Shown piece after piece: positions 31,508 through 40,667 of a stretch of 64,000 bases of DNA (positions are counted from its first letter, which is position 1; each line of letters begins with the position of its first letter). A program made the position numbers and the translations under genes. Location: NCBI GenBank assembly GCA_025062325.1, contig JANXAL010000140.1, forward strand, positions 60,204 through 124,203, given 5' to 3'. The notes under the pieces are model-generated. The model was not told where the DNA came from. It ran no database searches and saw nothing but the letters and a program-made list of their open reading frames with translations. The stretch comes from Roseiflexus sp. GTDB taxonomy: Bacteria; Chloroflexota; Chloroflexia; Chloroflexales; Roseiflexaceae.

Positions 31508-33871
31508 ATGTATCTGCTTGGGACGACACTGATCATCGCCGGTCTGGCGTCCGCCCTGCTGGCGACTGTCGGGTATGCGTTGGCGCCGCGCGGCAATCTG
31601 GCGGCGCTGACCTTCGGGCGGATCGGCGTGCGGATGACGCTGGTTGCAGTGCTAGCGGTCGTTGCGCTGCTGAACTATTTGTTCATCGCGCAGCGGTATG
31701 ATTTTGACTATGTCTACAATTACACCTCACGCGATCTGGAGCCGGCCTTCCGTGTGGCGGCGGTCTGGGCCGGGCAACCGGGGTCATTCGTCATCTGGGC
31801 GCTGTGGGGTGTGATTGCAGCGCAATTTCTGGTGCGTCGCACGCGCCACTCGGAGCCGTATGTCCTGACAGTATTCATGGCAATTCAGGCGGCGCTGCTC
31901 TTCTATATTCTGATCCGCAATCCGTTCATGCCCTTAGTTCAGAATGGCGTGGCAGTGACGCCGCCCGACGGCAAGGGGCTCAATCCGACGCTCCAGAATA
32001 TGTGGATGCTCATCCATCCGCCGGTGCTGTTCGTCGGCTTTGCACTGATGGCTGTGCCATTCGCATTTGCCATCGGCGGATTGTGGCGCCGCGACTACGA
32101 TGGATGGGTGCACGATGCGCTGCCCTGGACGCTGGCTGCCTGGGTGTTCCTTGGCCTGGCGTTGCTGCTTGGCGGCTATTGGGCATATGAGACGCTGGGC
32201 TGGGGCGGCTACTGGGGATGGGACCCGGTTGAGAATTCGTCGCTGGTTCCCTGGCTGACGTCCACCGCATTGCTGCACGCAATGCTCGTGCAGCGCACCG
32301 GTCACGGGCTGCGGCGCACAACGTTCGCTTTGGCGATTGCAACGTATGTCCTCGTCTTCTACTCGACGTTCCTGACCCGCAGCGGCGTGCTGTCGTCGTT
32401 TTCAGTGCACTCGTTCGTCGAGGAAGGACTGAAAACGGTGCTCTTTGCATCGCTGGCGATCCTCGCTATTGGCGGCTTTGGCGTTCTGGCATGGCGCTGG
32501 CGCGACATTCCGAGCAAGCCGCTCTCCGATAAACTCCTTTCGCGCGATAGTTTCTTTGTGCTAGGGATCATCGCGCTGCTGGTGATTGCGGCGGTCGTCG
32601 GACTGGGCACCTCGATGCCGCTCATTTCCGCCATCCCCGGCGTCGGGCATCGGTTGCAGTCGCTCTTCGCCGGTTCGTTCAAGATCGATGATGGAACGAC
32701 CTTCAACCCCAACGCAGAGCCATTCGCCGATGGGCGCTTCGGTCTGGTTGGCGACTTCTATAGCACTACGGTGCCGCCACTGGGATTGATCCTGGTGATC
32801 CTCCTTATTATCGGCCCGCTGCTCGGCTGGCGTGACACGAATAAGCGGTCGCTTCTCCGCGCGCTGCGCTTTCCGGCGCTCTTTGCGGTTATTGTCGCCT
32901 GCGTGGGGCTGCTGCTGGGCGCGCGTGATCCGCTGCCGCTTGCGTATGTGACGCTGTGCGCCTTTGCCTTTGGCACGAATATCCTGATGATTATCCGCAC
33001 GCTGCGCAGCGGTTGGCTGCGCATCGGCGGCTACCTGGCGCACGTCGGTCTGATGGTCTTACTGGTCGGGGCAGTCGCCTCGACCCTGTACGCAACGGAA
33101 GAAGTGCGCCTGCTCGTGCCGGAAGGAGAGAGCGTCAGCGCCTTCGGGTACACGGTGACCTTCAACGGTTGGCGACAGACGCCGGACGGTCGCGGCATTC
33201 TCGATCTGACGGTAACCCACGGCAACGAAACGTTCCGCGCCACGCCGCAACTCTACTTTAACCAGACGATGGGCGCCACGATGGCGACCCCCGCCATTCG
33301 CAGTGAACTGTTCCGCGATGTCTATATCTCGCCGTCAGAGTATCAGCCGCCGTATGACCGCAATATGGTCGATCTGGGCATCGGTCAGTCGGGAAAGGTC
33401 GGGCCATATGAGTTTACCTTCCTGGCGTTCGATGTGCCGGATGCGCACGCCACTGGCAGCGCCGATGTGGGGGCGAAGCTGCGCGTCGCCTATGAAGGGC
33501 AGACGGTAGAACTGACGCCCAAAGTGCGGTTGGTGACCAGTCCATCGGATCCTATTGGCGGCATCGTTGATCTACCTGCCGAATTGCCCGGCGGTCACAA
33601 GGCGACGCTGGCGGCGTTCGATCCGCTAGAGCGGCGGGTGCTGATCCGCGTCGAAGGGCTGAACCTGCCGGTTGATCCGGCGAAAGCCGTCATCACGCTG
33701 AGCCTGAAACCGGGGGTTATGCTGGTGTGGCTAGGAGTGACCATTGGTGTCACTGGCGGACTGATTGCGGCAGTGCGGCGCACGCTCGAGGGACGCGGCG
33801 CACTTGAGGGGCGGCGGGTGCGCCTGCCGCGCGGGTTTGGCGAACTGGCGCGCTTTGTAAGTTCGCGCTGA
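31508..33871 (+). CDS. ccmF: Cytochrome c haem lyase subunit CcmF
   Basis: 787 residues with about 14-15 membrane helices in the CcmF/NrfE pattern. The haem-handling motif WGGYWGWDPVENSSLVPWL is intact, preceded by MLIHPPVLFVGF and followed by FSVHSFVEEG, all conserved His-bearing segments. A long periplasmic segment (from LYATEEVRLLVPEG to near the end) precedes the last helix. It accepts haem from CcmE and attaches it to apocytochrome CxxCH motifs. Longer than typical CcmF (about 650) because of this C-terminal beta-rich part. One base separates its stop from the next gene. Confidence 0.95.
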   Translation: MYLLGTTLIIAGLASALLATVGYALAPRGNLAALTFGRIGVRMTLVAVLAVVALLNYLFIAQRYDFDYVYNYTSRDLEPAFRVAAVWAGQPGSFVIWALWGVIAAQFLVRRTRHSEPYVLTVFMAIQAALLFYILIRNPFMPLVQNGVAVTPPDGKGLNPTLQNMWMLIHPPVLFVGFALMAVPFAFAIGGLWRRDYDGWVHDALPWTLAAWVFLGLALLLGGYWAYETLGWGGYWGWDPVENSSLVPWLTSTALLHAMLVQRTGHGLRRTTFALAIATYVLVFYSTFLTRSGVLSSFSVHSFVEEGLKTVLFASLAILAIGGFGVLAWRWRDIPSKPLSDKLLSRDSFFVLGIIALLVIAAVVGLGTSMPLISAIPGVGHRLQSLFAGSFKIDDGTTFNPNAEPFADGRFGLVGDFYSTTVPPLGLILVILLIIGPLLGWRDTNKRSLLRALRFPALFAVIVACVGLLLGARDPLPLAYVTLCAFAFGTNILMIIRTLRSGWLRIGGYLAHVGLMVLLVGAVASTLYATEEVRLLVPEGESVSAFGYTVTFNGWRQTPDGRGILDLTVTHGNETFRATPQLYFNQTMGATMATPAIRSELFRDVYISPSEYQPPYDRNMVDLGIGQSGKVGPYEFTFLAFDVPDAHATGSADVGAKLRVAYEGQTVELTPKVRLVTSPSDPIGGIVDLPAELPGGHKATLAAFDPLERRVLIRVEGLNLPVDPAKAVITLSLKPGVMLVWLGVTIGVTGGLIAAVRRTLEGRGALEGRRVRLPRGFGELARFVSSR

Positions 33872-33872
33872 T

Positions 33873-34847
33873 ATGGCGACACAGGATTATTACGAGATAC
33901 TGCAGGTTGCGCCTGATGCCGATGATGAGGCAATTCACACAGCCTATCGGCGCCTGCGTGAACAGTACGACCCAAACAAGTTGAACGGCGCTGCTGCGGA
34001 ACTGGTCGAGCTGGCGCAGCAGCGCCTGACAATCATTGAAGAAGCATACGCTACGCTCTCCGATGCGCAGCGCCGCGCGCAGTACGACGCGCAGCGCCGG
34101 GCGACCGTCCGCGAAGTTCCCGATTACCGTCCGCTGCCTCCGGCGCAGCATATGGAGCGCCCCCGTCATTTCAACCCTCGCCCGATGCTGAGCCAGCCAG
34201 CAGCCTCCGCGCAGCTCGCCGGTCCGGCAGCGGCGGTCATCGCTGCGCTTGCGGTCGCACTCGTGTCGATCATCGGCGGGTTGATCCTGACCGGTGGCGG
34301 AAGTGTGCCGAGGGCTGTCCCCACTCCTACGACCTCGCCGATGGATGCGCTGGAGACCATGATCGCCCGCGCTCGTCAGATCGCCGAGCAGAATAAGAAT
34401 GACGCGCAGGCATGGGTAGACTATGCCAACCTCTTGTATGACAGCGTGCAGATCGTGCGGGAACAGGCGCCCGACAGCGTCCTGTACCAGCAACGCCTGC
34501 CGCGCTGGCTCGAGGCGGCAAAAGCCTACGAGCGCGTCCTGGAGCTTGATCCGACAAACGCCGTCGCTCGCGGCGATCTTGGCGCTTCCCGCTGTTTCTA
34601 TGGCGCTGGCGTGGGCGATCAGACATTCGTTATCGAAGGCTTGAAGGACCTGGAGGCGGCAACCGCAGCGCGACCTGAAGACACTCGCTTACTGCTCAAC
34701 CTCGGCTCATGCTTAGCCTCGACCCAACCCCCGCGCACCGACGAAGCTATCGAGGTCTGGCAGCGGATTATCTCGATTGCACCGGCTGACTCGCCCGTCG
34801 CTAAAGAAGCGCAGCGCCTGATCGATCTGGCGCGACGACAACCATAA
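33873..34847 (+). CDS. J-like domain, membrane helix and TPR protein (probable CcmI/CcmH-like subunit)
   Basis: 324 residues. The N-terminus (1-70: ATQDYYEILQVAPDADDEAI, AYRRLREQYDPNK, AYATLSDAQRRAQYDAQRR) is a J-domain fold, but the HPD tripeptide is YDP (Tyr32-Asp33-Pro34). A membrane helix follows (about 119-142), then a C-terminal TPR array (about 165-320: DAQAWVDYANLLYDSV, YERVLELDPTNAVARGDLGA). A membrane-anchored TPR encoded directly after ccmF fits the role of CcmI or the TPR part of NrfG, which present apocytochrome c. J-domain fusion is unusual there. Without His the J-like part is not expected to stimulate DnaK. Confidence 0.8.
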   Translation: MATQDYYEILQVAPDADDEAIHTAYRRLREQYDPNKLNGAAAELVELAQQRLTIIEEAYATLSDAQRRAQYDAQRRATVREVPDYRPLPPAQHMERPRHFNPRPMLSQPAASAQLAGPAAAVIAALAVALVSIIGGLILTGGGSVPRAVPTPTTSPMDALETMIARARQIAEQNKNDAQAWVDYANLLYDSVQIVREQAPDSVLYQQRLPRWLEAAKAYERVLELDPTNAVARGDLGASRCFYGAGVGDQTFVIEGLKDLEAATAARPEDTRLLLNLGSCLASTQPPRTDEAIEVWQRIISIAPADSPVAKEAQRLIDLARRQP

Positions 34848-35664
34848 AGCATCGAGATGTGAACCATAGCGACGGGCTGCTGGCAAGACGGACGCCACCG
34901 CGTTCTGTCGCCTGCAGAAGAGCTGCGTCGCATAGTAAGCGGTTGCGCATTGCCGGCAAGCATACGGCATCGTGACAGGTGGACAGACCTGGTTCACCCG
35001 CCAGCGCGATGACATCATTCAGCGTTCGAGGTGCCGATACAGCTCACCAGCGCTCATAATCACCTGTCCTGGATCAACCCGCGCACAGTTCGTTCAAGCG
35101 CCGCTTGTGCGAAACTTCCTCAGTTCAGTGATGACCTTGGCATGCGGGCGTGGAGTGGTTTCTTCCAGCAGCGCAAGGATGGCGACCGGCACTTCGGAAG
35201 GGTGACAATCAACTCCCCCTTCTCCCCTGGTGGGAGAAGGGGGCAGGGGGATGAGGGGGCAAAAGGCGTCAGGATGCGGAAAATCTCCGCTTCGCCCGCC
35301 AAAAAGCCTGCCCTAGCGCCCCACCTCCCCCTTCTCCCCTGGTGGGAGAAGGGAGCAGGGGGATGAGGGGAACGAGGACGTTGCAACGTGCAACACACAC
35401 GTATGTCCAAAAGACCTAACCCTTGCGAGGCGGAAGAGGACGCGTGGAAAGGGCGTCAGGACACGACAAACATCCATCACGTCTCAAAAACTCTCCCTTC
35501 GTGAAGCGCACCCGTGAACAGCGCGAGGGGCGATGGACGGGCAACTCGTCATTAGTACTCGCTACTAACGGCGCGACGCCTGCGCTTTCGGAGAAGCCTG
35601 TGCACAAAGCAGACTCGCGGAATTCCGCTATACAGCAAACGCCAAATGTGTTAAAATGCAGGGA
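34848..35664. repeat. Intergenic stretch with third repeat cluster
   Basis: The part 35210-35480 contains two hairpin half-units (CCCCCTTCTCCCC-TGGTGG-GAGAAGGGGG type, with GGCGTCAGGATGCGG) and lacks a complete unit with both ends. Between 34860 and 35205 a minus-strand frame reads VPVAILALLEETTPRPHAKV then ITELRKFRTSGA before a stop. It looks protein-like but matches no family I can name, and may be a gene fragment. Confidence 0.5.
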
Positions 35665-35678
35665 CGTAAACGTTTACG
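35652..35678 (+). promoter_or_regulatory. Perfect 14-bp palindrome overlapping the probable start site of the thioredoxin gene
   Basis: TAAAAT (35652-35657) can serve as a -10 box. The palindrome CGTAAACGTTTACG (35665-35678) then covers roughly +1 to +14 and ends three bases before ATG 35682. Its form is that of LacI-family operators. No ribosome-binding site fits between it and the start codon. Confidence 0.5.
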
Positions 35679-35681
35679 CCT

Positions 35682-36272
35682 ATGAACGAACATACAACGC
35701 TTCCGAAACGCGCACCGTCTCAACGAAGAGGCATCAGCCAGCGCGAACTCATAACATCTGCGGCAGGCGCACTCCTTGGGGTTGTCATCATCGGTCTGGT
35801 CTGGTTCTCGGTCGCTCGTGAGAACCCCACCGCCTTGCCTGCCGTTGGCGAATTGAACCGTCCTGCACCGGACCTGACCTTGCCAATGCTAGACGGCGGC
35901 AGCCTACGCCTGGCGGACCTGCGCGGGAAGGTCGTGCTGGTCAACTTCTGGGGCACCTGGTGCGAACCGTGCAAGGAAGAAACCCCGGCACTGCAAGCGG
36001 CATACCAGCGGTTGCAATCTGAAGGATTGGTGATTGTCGGCGTCAATCTGCGTCGGCAGGAAGCCAGCGACGACGCTGTACGCAAATTCGTGCAACAATA
36101 CGGGGTTACGTATCCGATTGTATTGGACGTCAACGGAGAAGCCGCGCGGTTATTCCAGATTTCTCCAATACCGGTCAGTTACTTTATCGATCCAGAGGGC
36201 ACAATCCGGTATGTCCGCATTGGGACGCTCACAACTGACGACGTGGCGGCGCTGTTCGCCCAATTGCGGTAG
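35682..36272 (+). CDS. Membrane-anchored TlpA/ResA-type thiol-disulfide oxidoreductase
   Basis: 196 residues. A membrane anchor (about 28-45: AAGALLGVVIIGLVWFSV) is followed by a thioredoxin fold with the active site WGTWCEPC (Cys94, Cys97), a cis-Pro in SPIPVSYFID and an insertion typical of TlpA/ResA (the beta-alpha unit around GLVIVGVNLRRQEA). It should act outside the membrane to reduce apocytochrome CxxCH cysteines, the CcmG/ResA job, which fits its position just after the ccm run. It is separated from it by repeats and has its own promoter-like region with a palindrome. Confidence 0.9.
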   Translation: MNEHTTLPKRAPSQRRGISQRELITSAAGALLGVVIIGLVWFSVARENPTALPAVGELNRPAPDLTLPMLDGGSLRLADLRGKVVLVNFWGTWCEPCKEETPALQAAYQRLQSEGLVIVGVNLRRQEASDDAVRKFVQQYGVTYPIVLDVNGEAARLFQISPIPVSYFIDPEGTIRYVRIGTLTTDDVAALFAQLR

Positions 36273-36349
36273 CATACTGCCGAAGGCTCGGTGCAGGTTT
36301 TCAGTCGATCCGCATGTACTGGCGCCGGTATGGCGCGAGAGGCAAGGGT

Positions 36350-37045
36350 ATGACTATGCAGGGGAACGAGCAGCGTCGGATCCTGATTGTGGATGATGAG
36401 CCTGGTCTGCGCGATCTGTTGCGCATCCACCTTGAGCACGAGGGTTTCAGCGTGATTGAGGCAGAAAGCGGCGCTCAGGGGTTGCAGATGGTGCGGGATC
36501 AGCATCCCGATCTGATGATCCTTGATGTGATGATGCCCGAAATGGACGGATGGGAGGTCTGTCGGCGGTTGCGCGAGTTCTCGCAGATACCGGTGCTGAT
36601 GCTGACGGCGCGCACTCAAAGCAAAGATATTGTCACCGGTCTAGAAAGCGGCGCCGACGATTATCTGACCAAGCCGTTCAACATGGACGAACTGACAGCG
36701 CGCATTCGGGCGTTGCTGCGACGGGTTCCCTCTCCCAATCGCCCGATCGTCGCTGGCGGCGGCGAGATTGTGATCGACAAGCAGAAGCGCGAGGTGCTGG
36801 TGCGCGGCGAGCCGGTCGATCTGACGCCAACCGAGTACGACCTGCTCCTCCTGCTTGCTGAACACGCTGGCGCCGTGCTCGACCATGAAACCCTTCTGCG
36901 CGGCGTTTGGGGGCACGAGTACACGAAAGACAACGATTATCTCAAGGTGTATATTTGGCACCTACGTCGCAAGATAGAACGGGATCCGCGTGAACCAAAA
37001 TTGCTGCTGACCGAATGGGGCGTCGGGTATCGGATGGCGCCGTGA
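36350..37045 (+). CDS. OmpR/PhoB-family response regulator, orphan
   Basis: 231 residues from ATG 36350; the longer frame from 36314 adds a non-conserved extension. The receiver domain (about 8-122) has ILIVDDEP, phospho-acceptor Asp59 in LMILDVMMPEMDGW, Thr in MLTART and Lys in YLTKPF. The winged-helix domain (about 137-231) has VDLTPTEYDLLLLLAEHAG, LLRGVWGHEY and KVYIWHLRRKIERDP. All key residues are present, so it should bind DNA on phosphorylation. No histidine kinase is encoded nearby; proB follows in the same direction after about 90 bases. Confidence 0.94.
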   Translation: MTMQGNEQRRILIVDDEPGLRDLLRIHLEHEGFSVIEAESGAQGLQMVRDQHPDLMILDVMMPEMDGWEVCRRLREFSQIPVLMLTARTQSKDIVTGLESGADDYLTKPFNMDELTARIRALLRRVPSPNRPIVAGGGEIVIDKQKREVLVRGEPVDLTPTEYDLLLLLAEHAGAVLDHETLLRGVWGHEYTKDNDYLKVYIWHLRRKIERDPREPKLLLTEWGVGYRMAP

Positions 37046-37134
37046 GGCGGAGAGGCGTTGCATTGCAACACCCCTCTCCATACCCTTGTAATGCGCAGCT
37101 CTTGCCCGACGCCCTCTGCCCCGCGCCTAAACAT

Positions 37135-38238
37135 ATGACCCGTCCCAGCCGTATCGTTATCAAGGTCGGAACCAATGTTCTCACCGCCGGCGCCGATAAG
37201 GTGCATCGTCCGACAATCGTGTCGCTGGCGCAGCAGATCGCTGCCGTGCGCCAGCAAGGGATTGAGGTGGTGCTGGTAAGTTCCGGCGCCATCGCCGTCG
37301 GACGTGAGCGCCTGAACTTTCCAGTGCGGCGGCGCGATATTCCGCTTAAACAGATGCTCGCGGCAGTCGGACAGAGCCGACTGATGCATCTGTATGAGCA
37401 GATTTTCGATCTCTACGGCATTACCGTGGCGCAGACCCTTCTGACTCGCGGCGACCTGGCGGATCGGCACCGGTATCTCAATGCGCGCAACACTCTGCTC
37501 GCCTGTCTGATGCACAATGTGCTGCCGATCGTTAATGAAAATGATGCGGTTGCGGTCAGCGAGATCCGGGTTGGCGACAACGATAATTTGTCGGCGCTGG
37601 TCACCAATCTGGTTGATGCCGATCTGCTGCTGATTCTGACCGATATTGATGGTCTTTACACCGCTGACCCGCGCCGCGATCCATCGGCGACTCGCATAGC
37701 CGTTGTGCCTGAAATCACCGAGCACATCTACGCGATTGCTGGCGGAAGCAACATCCGCGGCACTGGCGGCATGCTGACGAAAATACAGGCGGCGGACCTG
37801 GCGACGCGTAGCGGCGCCGAGGTGGTGATTGCCAGTGGCGCTGAACGCGATGTCATTGTGCGCGTCGTGGCGGGAGAGGCAATCGGCACGCGCTTTCCGG
37901 CGCAGGCAACGAAGGTCGAGAGCCGAAAGCGCTGGATTCTGGCGGAAACCGTTCGCCACAGCCGCGTCGTTGTTGATGAGGGCGCGGTGCGTGCCCTGGT
38001 CGAGGGGGGCAAGAGTCTCTTGCCAGCTGGCATAGTCGCGGTCGAGGGGGATTTTGCTCGCGGGCAGACCGTGCGAATTTATGCACCTGAAGGCCGAGAG
38101 ATTGCGCGCGGTATCACGCAGTATGCAGCAGTCGATCTTCGCCGCATTCGTGGGCTGCAATCCACGCAGATCGCCGAAACGCTCGGCTTCGATTATGGTC
38201 CGGAAGTTGTGCACCGGGATGACATGGTGTTGTTGTGA
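37135..38238 (+). CDS. proB: Glutamate 5-kinase
   Basis: 367 residues from ATG 37135; the frame upstream to 37015 overlaps the regulator end and is not conserved. It makes gamma-glutamyl phosphate, the first step of proline synthesis. Landmarks: RIVIKVGTNVLT, VVLVSSGAIAVGRERL, LAAVGQSRLMHLYEQIF, VNENDAVAVSEIRVGDNDNL, LLILTDIDGLYT and GTGGMLTKIQAA. A C-terminal PUA domain (about 280-367) is present. proA starts 28 bases downstream; the two form the usual operon. Confidence 0.96.
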   Translation: MTRPSRIVIKVGTNVLTAGADKVHRPTIVSLAQQIAAVRQQGIEVVLVSSGAIAVGRERLNFPVRRRDIPLKQMLAAVGQSRLMHLYEQIFDLYGITVAQTLLTRGDLADRHRYLNARNTLLACLMHNVLPIVNENDAVAVSEIRVGDNDNLSALVTNLVDADLLLILTDIDGLYTADPRRDPSATRIAVVPEITEHIYAIAGGSNIRGTGGMLTKIQAADLATRSGAEVVIASGAERDVIVRVVAGEAIGTRFPAQATKVESRKRWILAETVRHSRVVVDEGAVRALVEGGKSLLPAGIVAVEGDFARGQTVRIYAPEGREIARGITQYAAVDLRRIRGLQSTQIAETLGFDYGPEVVHRDDMVLL

Positions 38239-38266
38239 TGGCGTTGTTTCCTGTTAGGAGTAACCC

Positions 38267-39538
38267 ATGACGAACCTCGAAGAGATCGGTGCTCGCGCCC
38301 GCGCTGCCGGGCGGCGCCTGGCATTAATGCCGACGGAGCGCAAGAACGCGGCGCTCGAGGCGATTGCGGCAGCGTTGCTCGACGAGACCAACGCGGCTGA
38401 GGTGTTGGCCGCCAATGCCGCTGATGTCGCCTCCGGGCGCGATGCCGGGCTGTCACCCGCCTTGATTGACCGGATGACGCTGACGCCGCAGCGCCTCGCT
38501 GCAATTGCCGCCGATGTCCGCGCCGTCGCGCGCTTGCCCGATCCTGTCGGCGAGCGTTTCGATGCAACGGTGCTCGAGAACGGGTTACGGGTGCACAAAC
38601 GTCGCGTGCCGCTCGGCGTTATCGGTGTCATTTACGAGGCGCGCCCTAATGTGACGGTCGATGTCGCAGCGCTCTGCCTGAAATCCGGCAATGCAGCGAT
38701 TCTGCGCGGCGGCAAGGAGATCACTCGCTCCTGCGCAGCGCTGACACGCCTGATCCAGAACGCTCTTGCCCAGACCGGGCTTCCCTCCGATGCCATTCAG
38801 GTGATCGATAACCCGGACCGCGCACTGGTCGAGCAGTTGCTACGCCTTGATCGATATGTCGATGTCATTATTCCGCGCGGCGGCGCAGGGTTGCACCGCT
38901 TCTGCCGCGAGAAGGCGACCATTCCGGTGATCACCGGCGGGATTGGCGTGTGCCATATCTACGTCGATCAGGCGGCTGACCTGGACATGGTCGTTCCAAT
39001 TGTCCATAACGCAAAAGTGCAGCGACCCAGCGTCTGTAATGCGCTCGATACGCTGCTCGTGCATCGCGCAGTCGCGGCTGAGGTGCTGCCCGCAGTTGCC
39101 CGTGATCTGCTCGCCAGCGACGTGGAACTGCGCGTCGATGAAGAAGCGATGACCATCCTGCGCTCGGCGGGTTTCGATACGCCGCGGATCGTTCCGGCAC
39201 AGCCAAGCGATTTCGGGGTGGAGTTCATGGCGCTGATCCTCTCCGTCCGCGTTGTGGCAGGGCTAGAGGAGGCGCTGGATCACATTGCGCGCTTCGGCGA
39301 CCATTCCGACGCCATCATTACCCGCGATCCGGCGACGGCCGAAGCGTTCGTGCAGGCGGTCGACTCGTCGGCGGTGTTCGTCAATGCCTCGACGCGCTTC
39401 AACGACGGCGGGCAGTTGGGGTTGGGCGCAGAGATTGCAATCAGTACGCAGAAACTCCACGCACGTGGGCCAATGGCGCTGCGTGAGCTGACATCCTACA
39501 AATGGGTGGTGGAAGGCGACGGGCACGTGCGCGCCTGA
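38267..39538 (+). CDS. proA: Gamma-glutamyl phosphate reductase
   Basis: 423 residues, standard length. It reduces gamma-glutamyl phosphate with NADPH to the semialdehyde. Aldehyde-dehydrogenase-fold motifs: [46 protein letters not shown], the catalytic Cys in [15 protein letters not shown] and [19 protein letters not shown] near the end. AGGAG lies eight bases before the ATG. Followed by an ACGGAT-type tract, with no other downstream gene on this strand for about 2 kb. Confidence 0.97.
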   Translation: MTNLEEIGARARAAGRRLALMPTERKNAALEAIAAALLDETNAAEVLAANAADVASGRDAGLSPALIDRMTLTPQRLAAIAADVRAVARLPDPVGERFDATVLENGLRVHKRRVPLGVIGVIYEARPNVTVDVAALCLKSGNAAILRGGKEITRSCAALTRLIQNALAQTGLPSDAIQVIDNPDRALVEQLLRLDRYVDVIIPRGGAGLHRFCREKATIPVITGGIGVCHIYVDQAADLDMVVPIVHNAKVQRPSVCNALDTLLVHRAVAAEVLPAVARDLLASDVELRVDEEAMTILRSAGFDTPRIVPAQPSDFGVEFMALILSVRVVAGLEEALDHIARFGDHSDAIITRDPATAEAFVQAVDSSAVFVNASTRFNDGGQLGLGAEIAISTQKLHARGPMALRELTSYKWVVEGDGHVRA

Positions 39539-39540
39539 TG

Positions 39541-39595
39541 ATGCAGACACGGATTCACACGGATGCGACGGATTCTCACGGATCTGTTTGTAACG
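39541..39595. repeat. ACGGAT-type short repeat tract after proA
   Basis: Four ACGGAT words in about 45 bases (ACACGGATTCACACGGATG then GACGGATTCTCACGGATC). A similar tract follows the large CHAT gene near 9060-9105. Confidence 0.6.
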
Positions 39596-39671
39596 GAAGG
39601 CGATGAGCCTGCGTGAGTCCATCCTGATCGGTCTGGGTCTGTGCTCTCCCATACTTGCCGGTGAGGTCCGG

Positions 39672-40478
39672 TCAGGAAGTGCTCTCAAGCGCCTCTGCAA
39701 TCCGCACCGCTGCCCATGGATCGGCAAGCAACGCCGATCCGACTTGCACCGCAATTGCACCCGCTTTCAGAAAGGAGCGTGCGTCAGCAACGGTTACGAT
39801 CCCGCCACACGCCACAACTGGCGCTGGCAGCATCGCGCTCACCTCAGCCACAGCTTCCAGCGCCAGCGGGCGAATCGCGGGACCAGAGAGCCGTCCGTGC
39901 AATAATTCGCCAGTGCATGGATCGGGCGCGCAGGCGCGCGGCGGTGCGGCGATCGTCACGGCATCCGCGCCAGCGTCGATGACCTGGCGCGCAGTGGCGA
40001 TCAGGCGCTCGTGGAACGGCAGTTTGACCAACAGCGGCAGCAGTGTCACAGCGCGCACCGCTGCGACGACTCTGGCAGCGGAACTCCAATCGTCGCCAAA
40101 GGTGAGTTCCATGCCAGCAATTCCTTCGACGCCCTCAAGCGCAGCCGCCACCTCGCTATGATCCGCTGCCACACTCAGAATGACCGGCGTTTTCCAGGCT
40201 GCCCAGGCAGGGGCATACTCGCGCAACACACGTTCCAGCCCTGGATCGCGCCATGCGCCCACGCTCAGCACCCCAGCAGGCGTCTCAATTAGTCGCGGCG
40301 GCGGTAGCGCGCGCCTGCCGTGCAGCGAAATGCTCCCGGTGACAATCGCACCCAGGCGGTCGAGCAGTACGATCCGCTCATACTCAACCCCAAACCCCAA
40401 ACAGCCAGCGGCGGTCATCACCGGCGTGCGCAGCAGCAGTCCATACGGGTTGTGCGGCGCGAGATCCACTGGCGACAT
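39672..40478 (-). CDS. Dihydroorotate dehydrogenase-like protein lacking the catalytic segment
   Basis: 268 residues from ATG 40478 (AAAGG upstream; ATG 40514 is an alternative). The TIM-barrel FMN fold of class 1 DHODH is seen: LAPHNPYGLLLRTPVMTAAG, GAIVTGSISLHGR, LPLLVKLPF, GADAVTIAAPPR, LSGPAIRPLALEAVAEV, ACGGIVTVADARSFLKAGA and VQVGSALL. The segment that normally reads NxSCPN, with the catalytic Cys of class 1B enzymes, is shortened to MELTFGDDWSS. Typical length is about 300. It probably binds FMN but may not oxidise dihydroorotate; a different substrate is likely. No pyr genes are adjacent. Confidence 0.75.
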   Translation of the reverse strand: MSPVDLAPHNPYGLLLRTPVMTAAGCLGFGVEYERIVLLDRLGAIVTGSISLHGRRALPPPRLIETPAGVLSVGAWRDPGLERVLREYAPAWAAWKTPVILSVAADHSEVAAALEGVEGIAGMELTFGDDWSSAARVVAAVRAVTLLPLLVKLPFHERLIATARQVIDAGADAVTIAAPPRACAPDPCTGELLHGRLSGPAIRPLALEAVAEVSAMLPAPVVACGGIVTVADARSFLKAGAIAVQVGSALLADPWAAVRIAEALESTS

Positions 40479-40667
40479 GAGTATGCCTTTCGGTGTGGCG
40501 GAACGAACCGCCATCTATCGTATCATCTGTGGGAGAGGTGTTTCCTGTGACGCTCAAAGCGGTGCTGGGCTGACTTCTTTCCGGCATTCGTGGCTAAGCG
40601 GCAGCGCGCTGCGCGCCGACCCGCTCTCGGCGCTGGCACAATCCGTCTTCGCGCCTTTGCACTGGCT

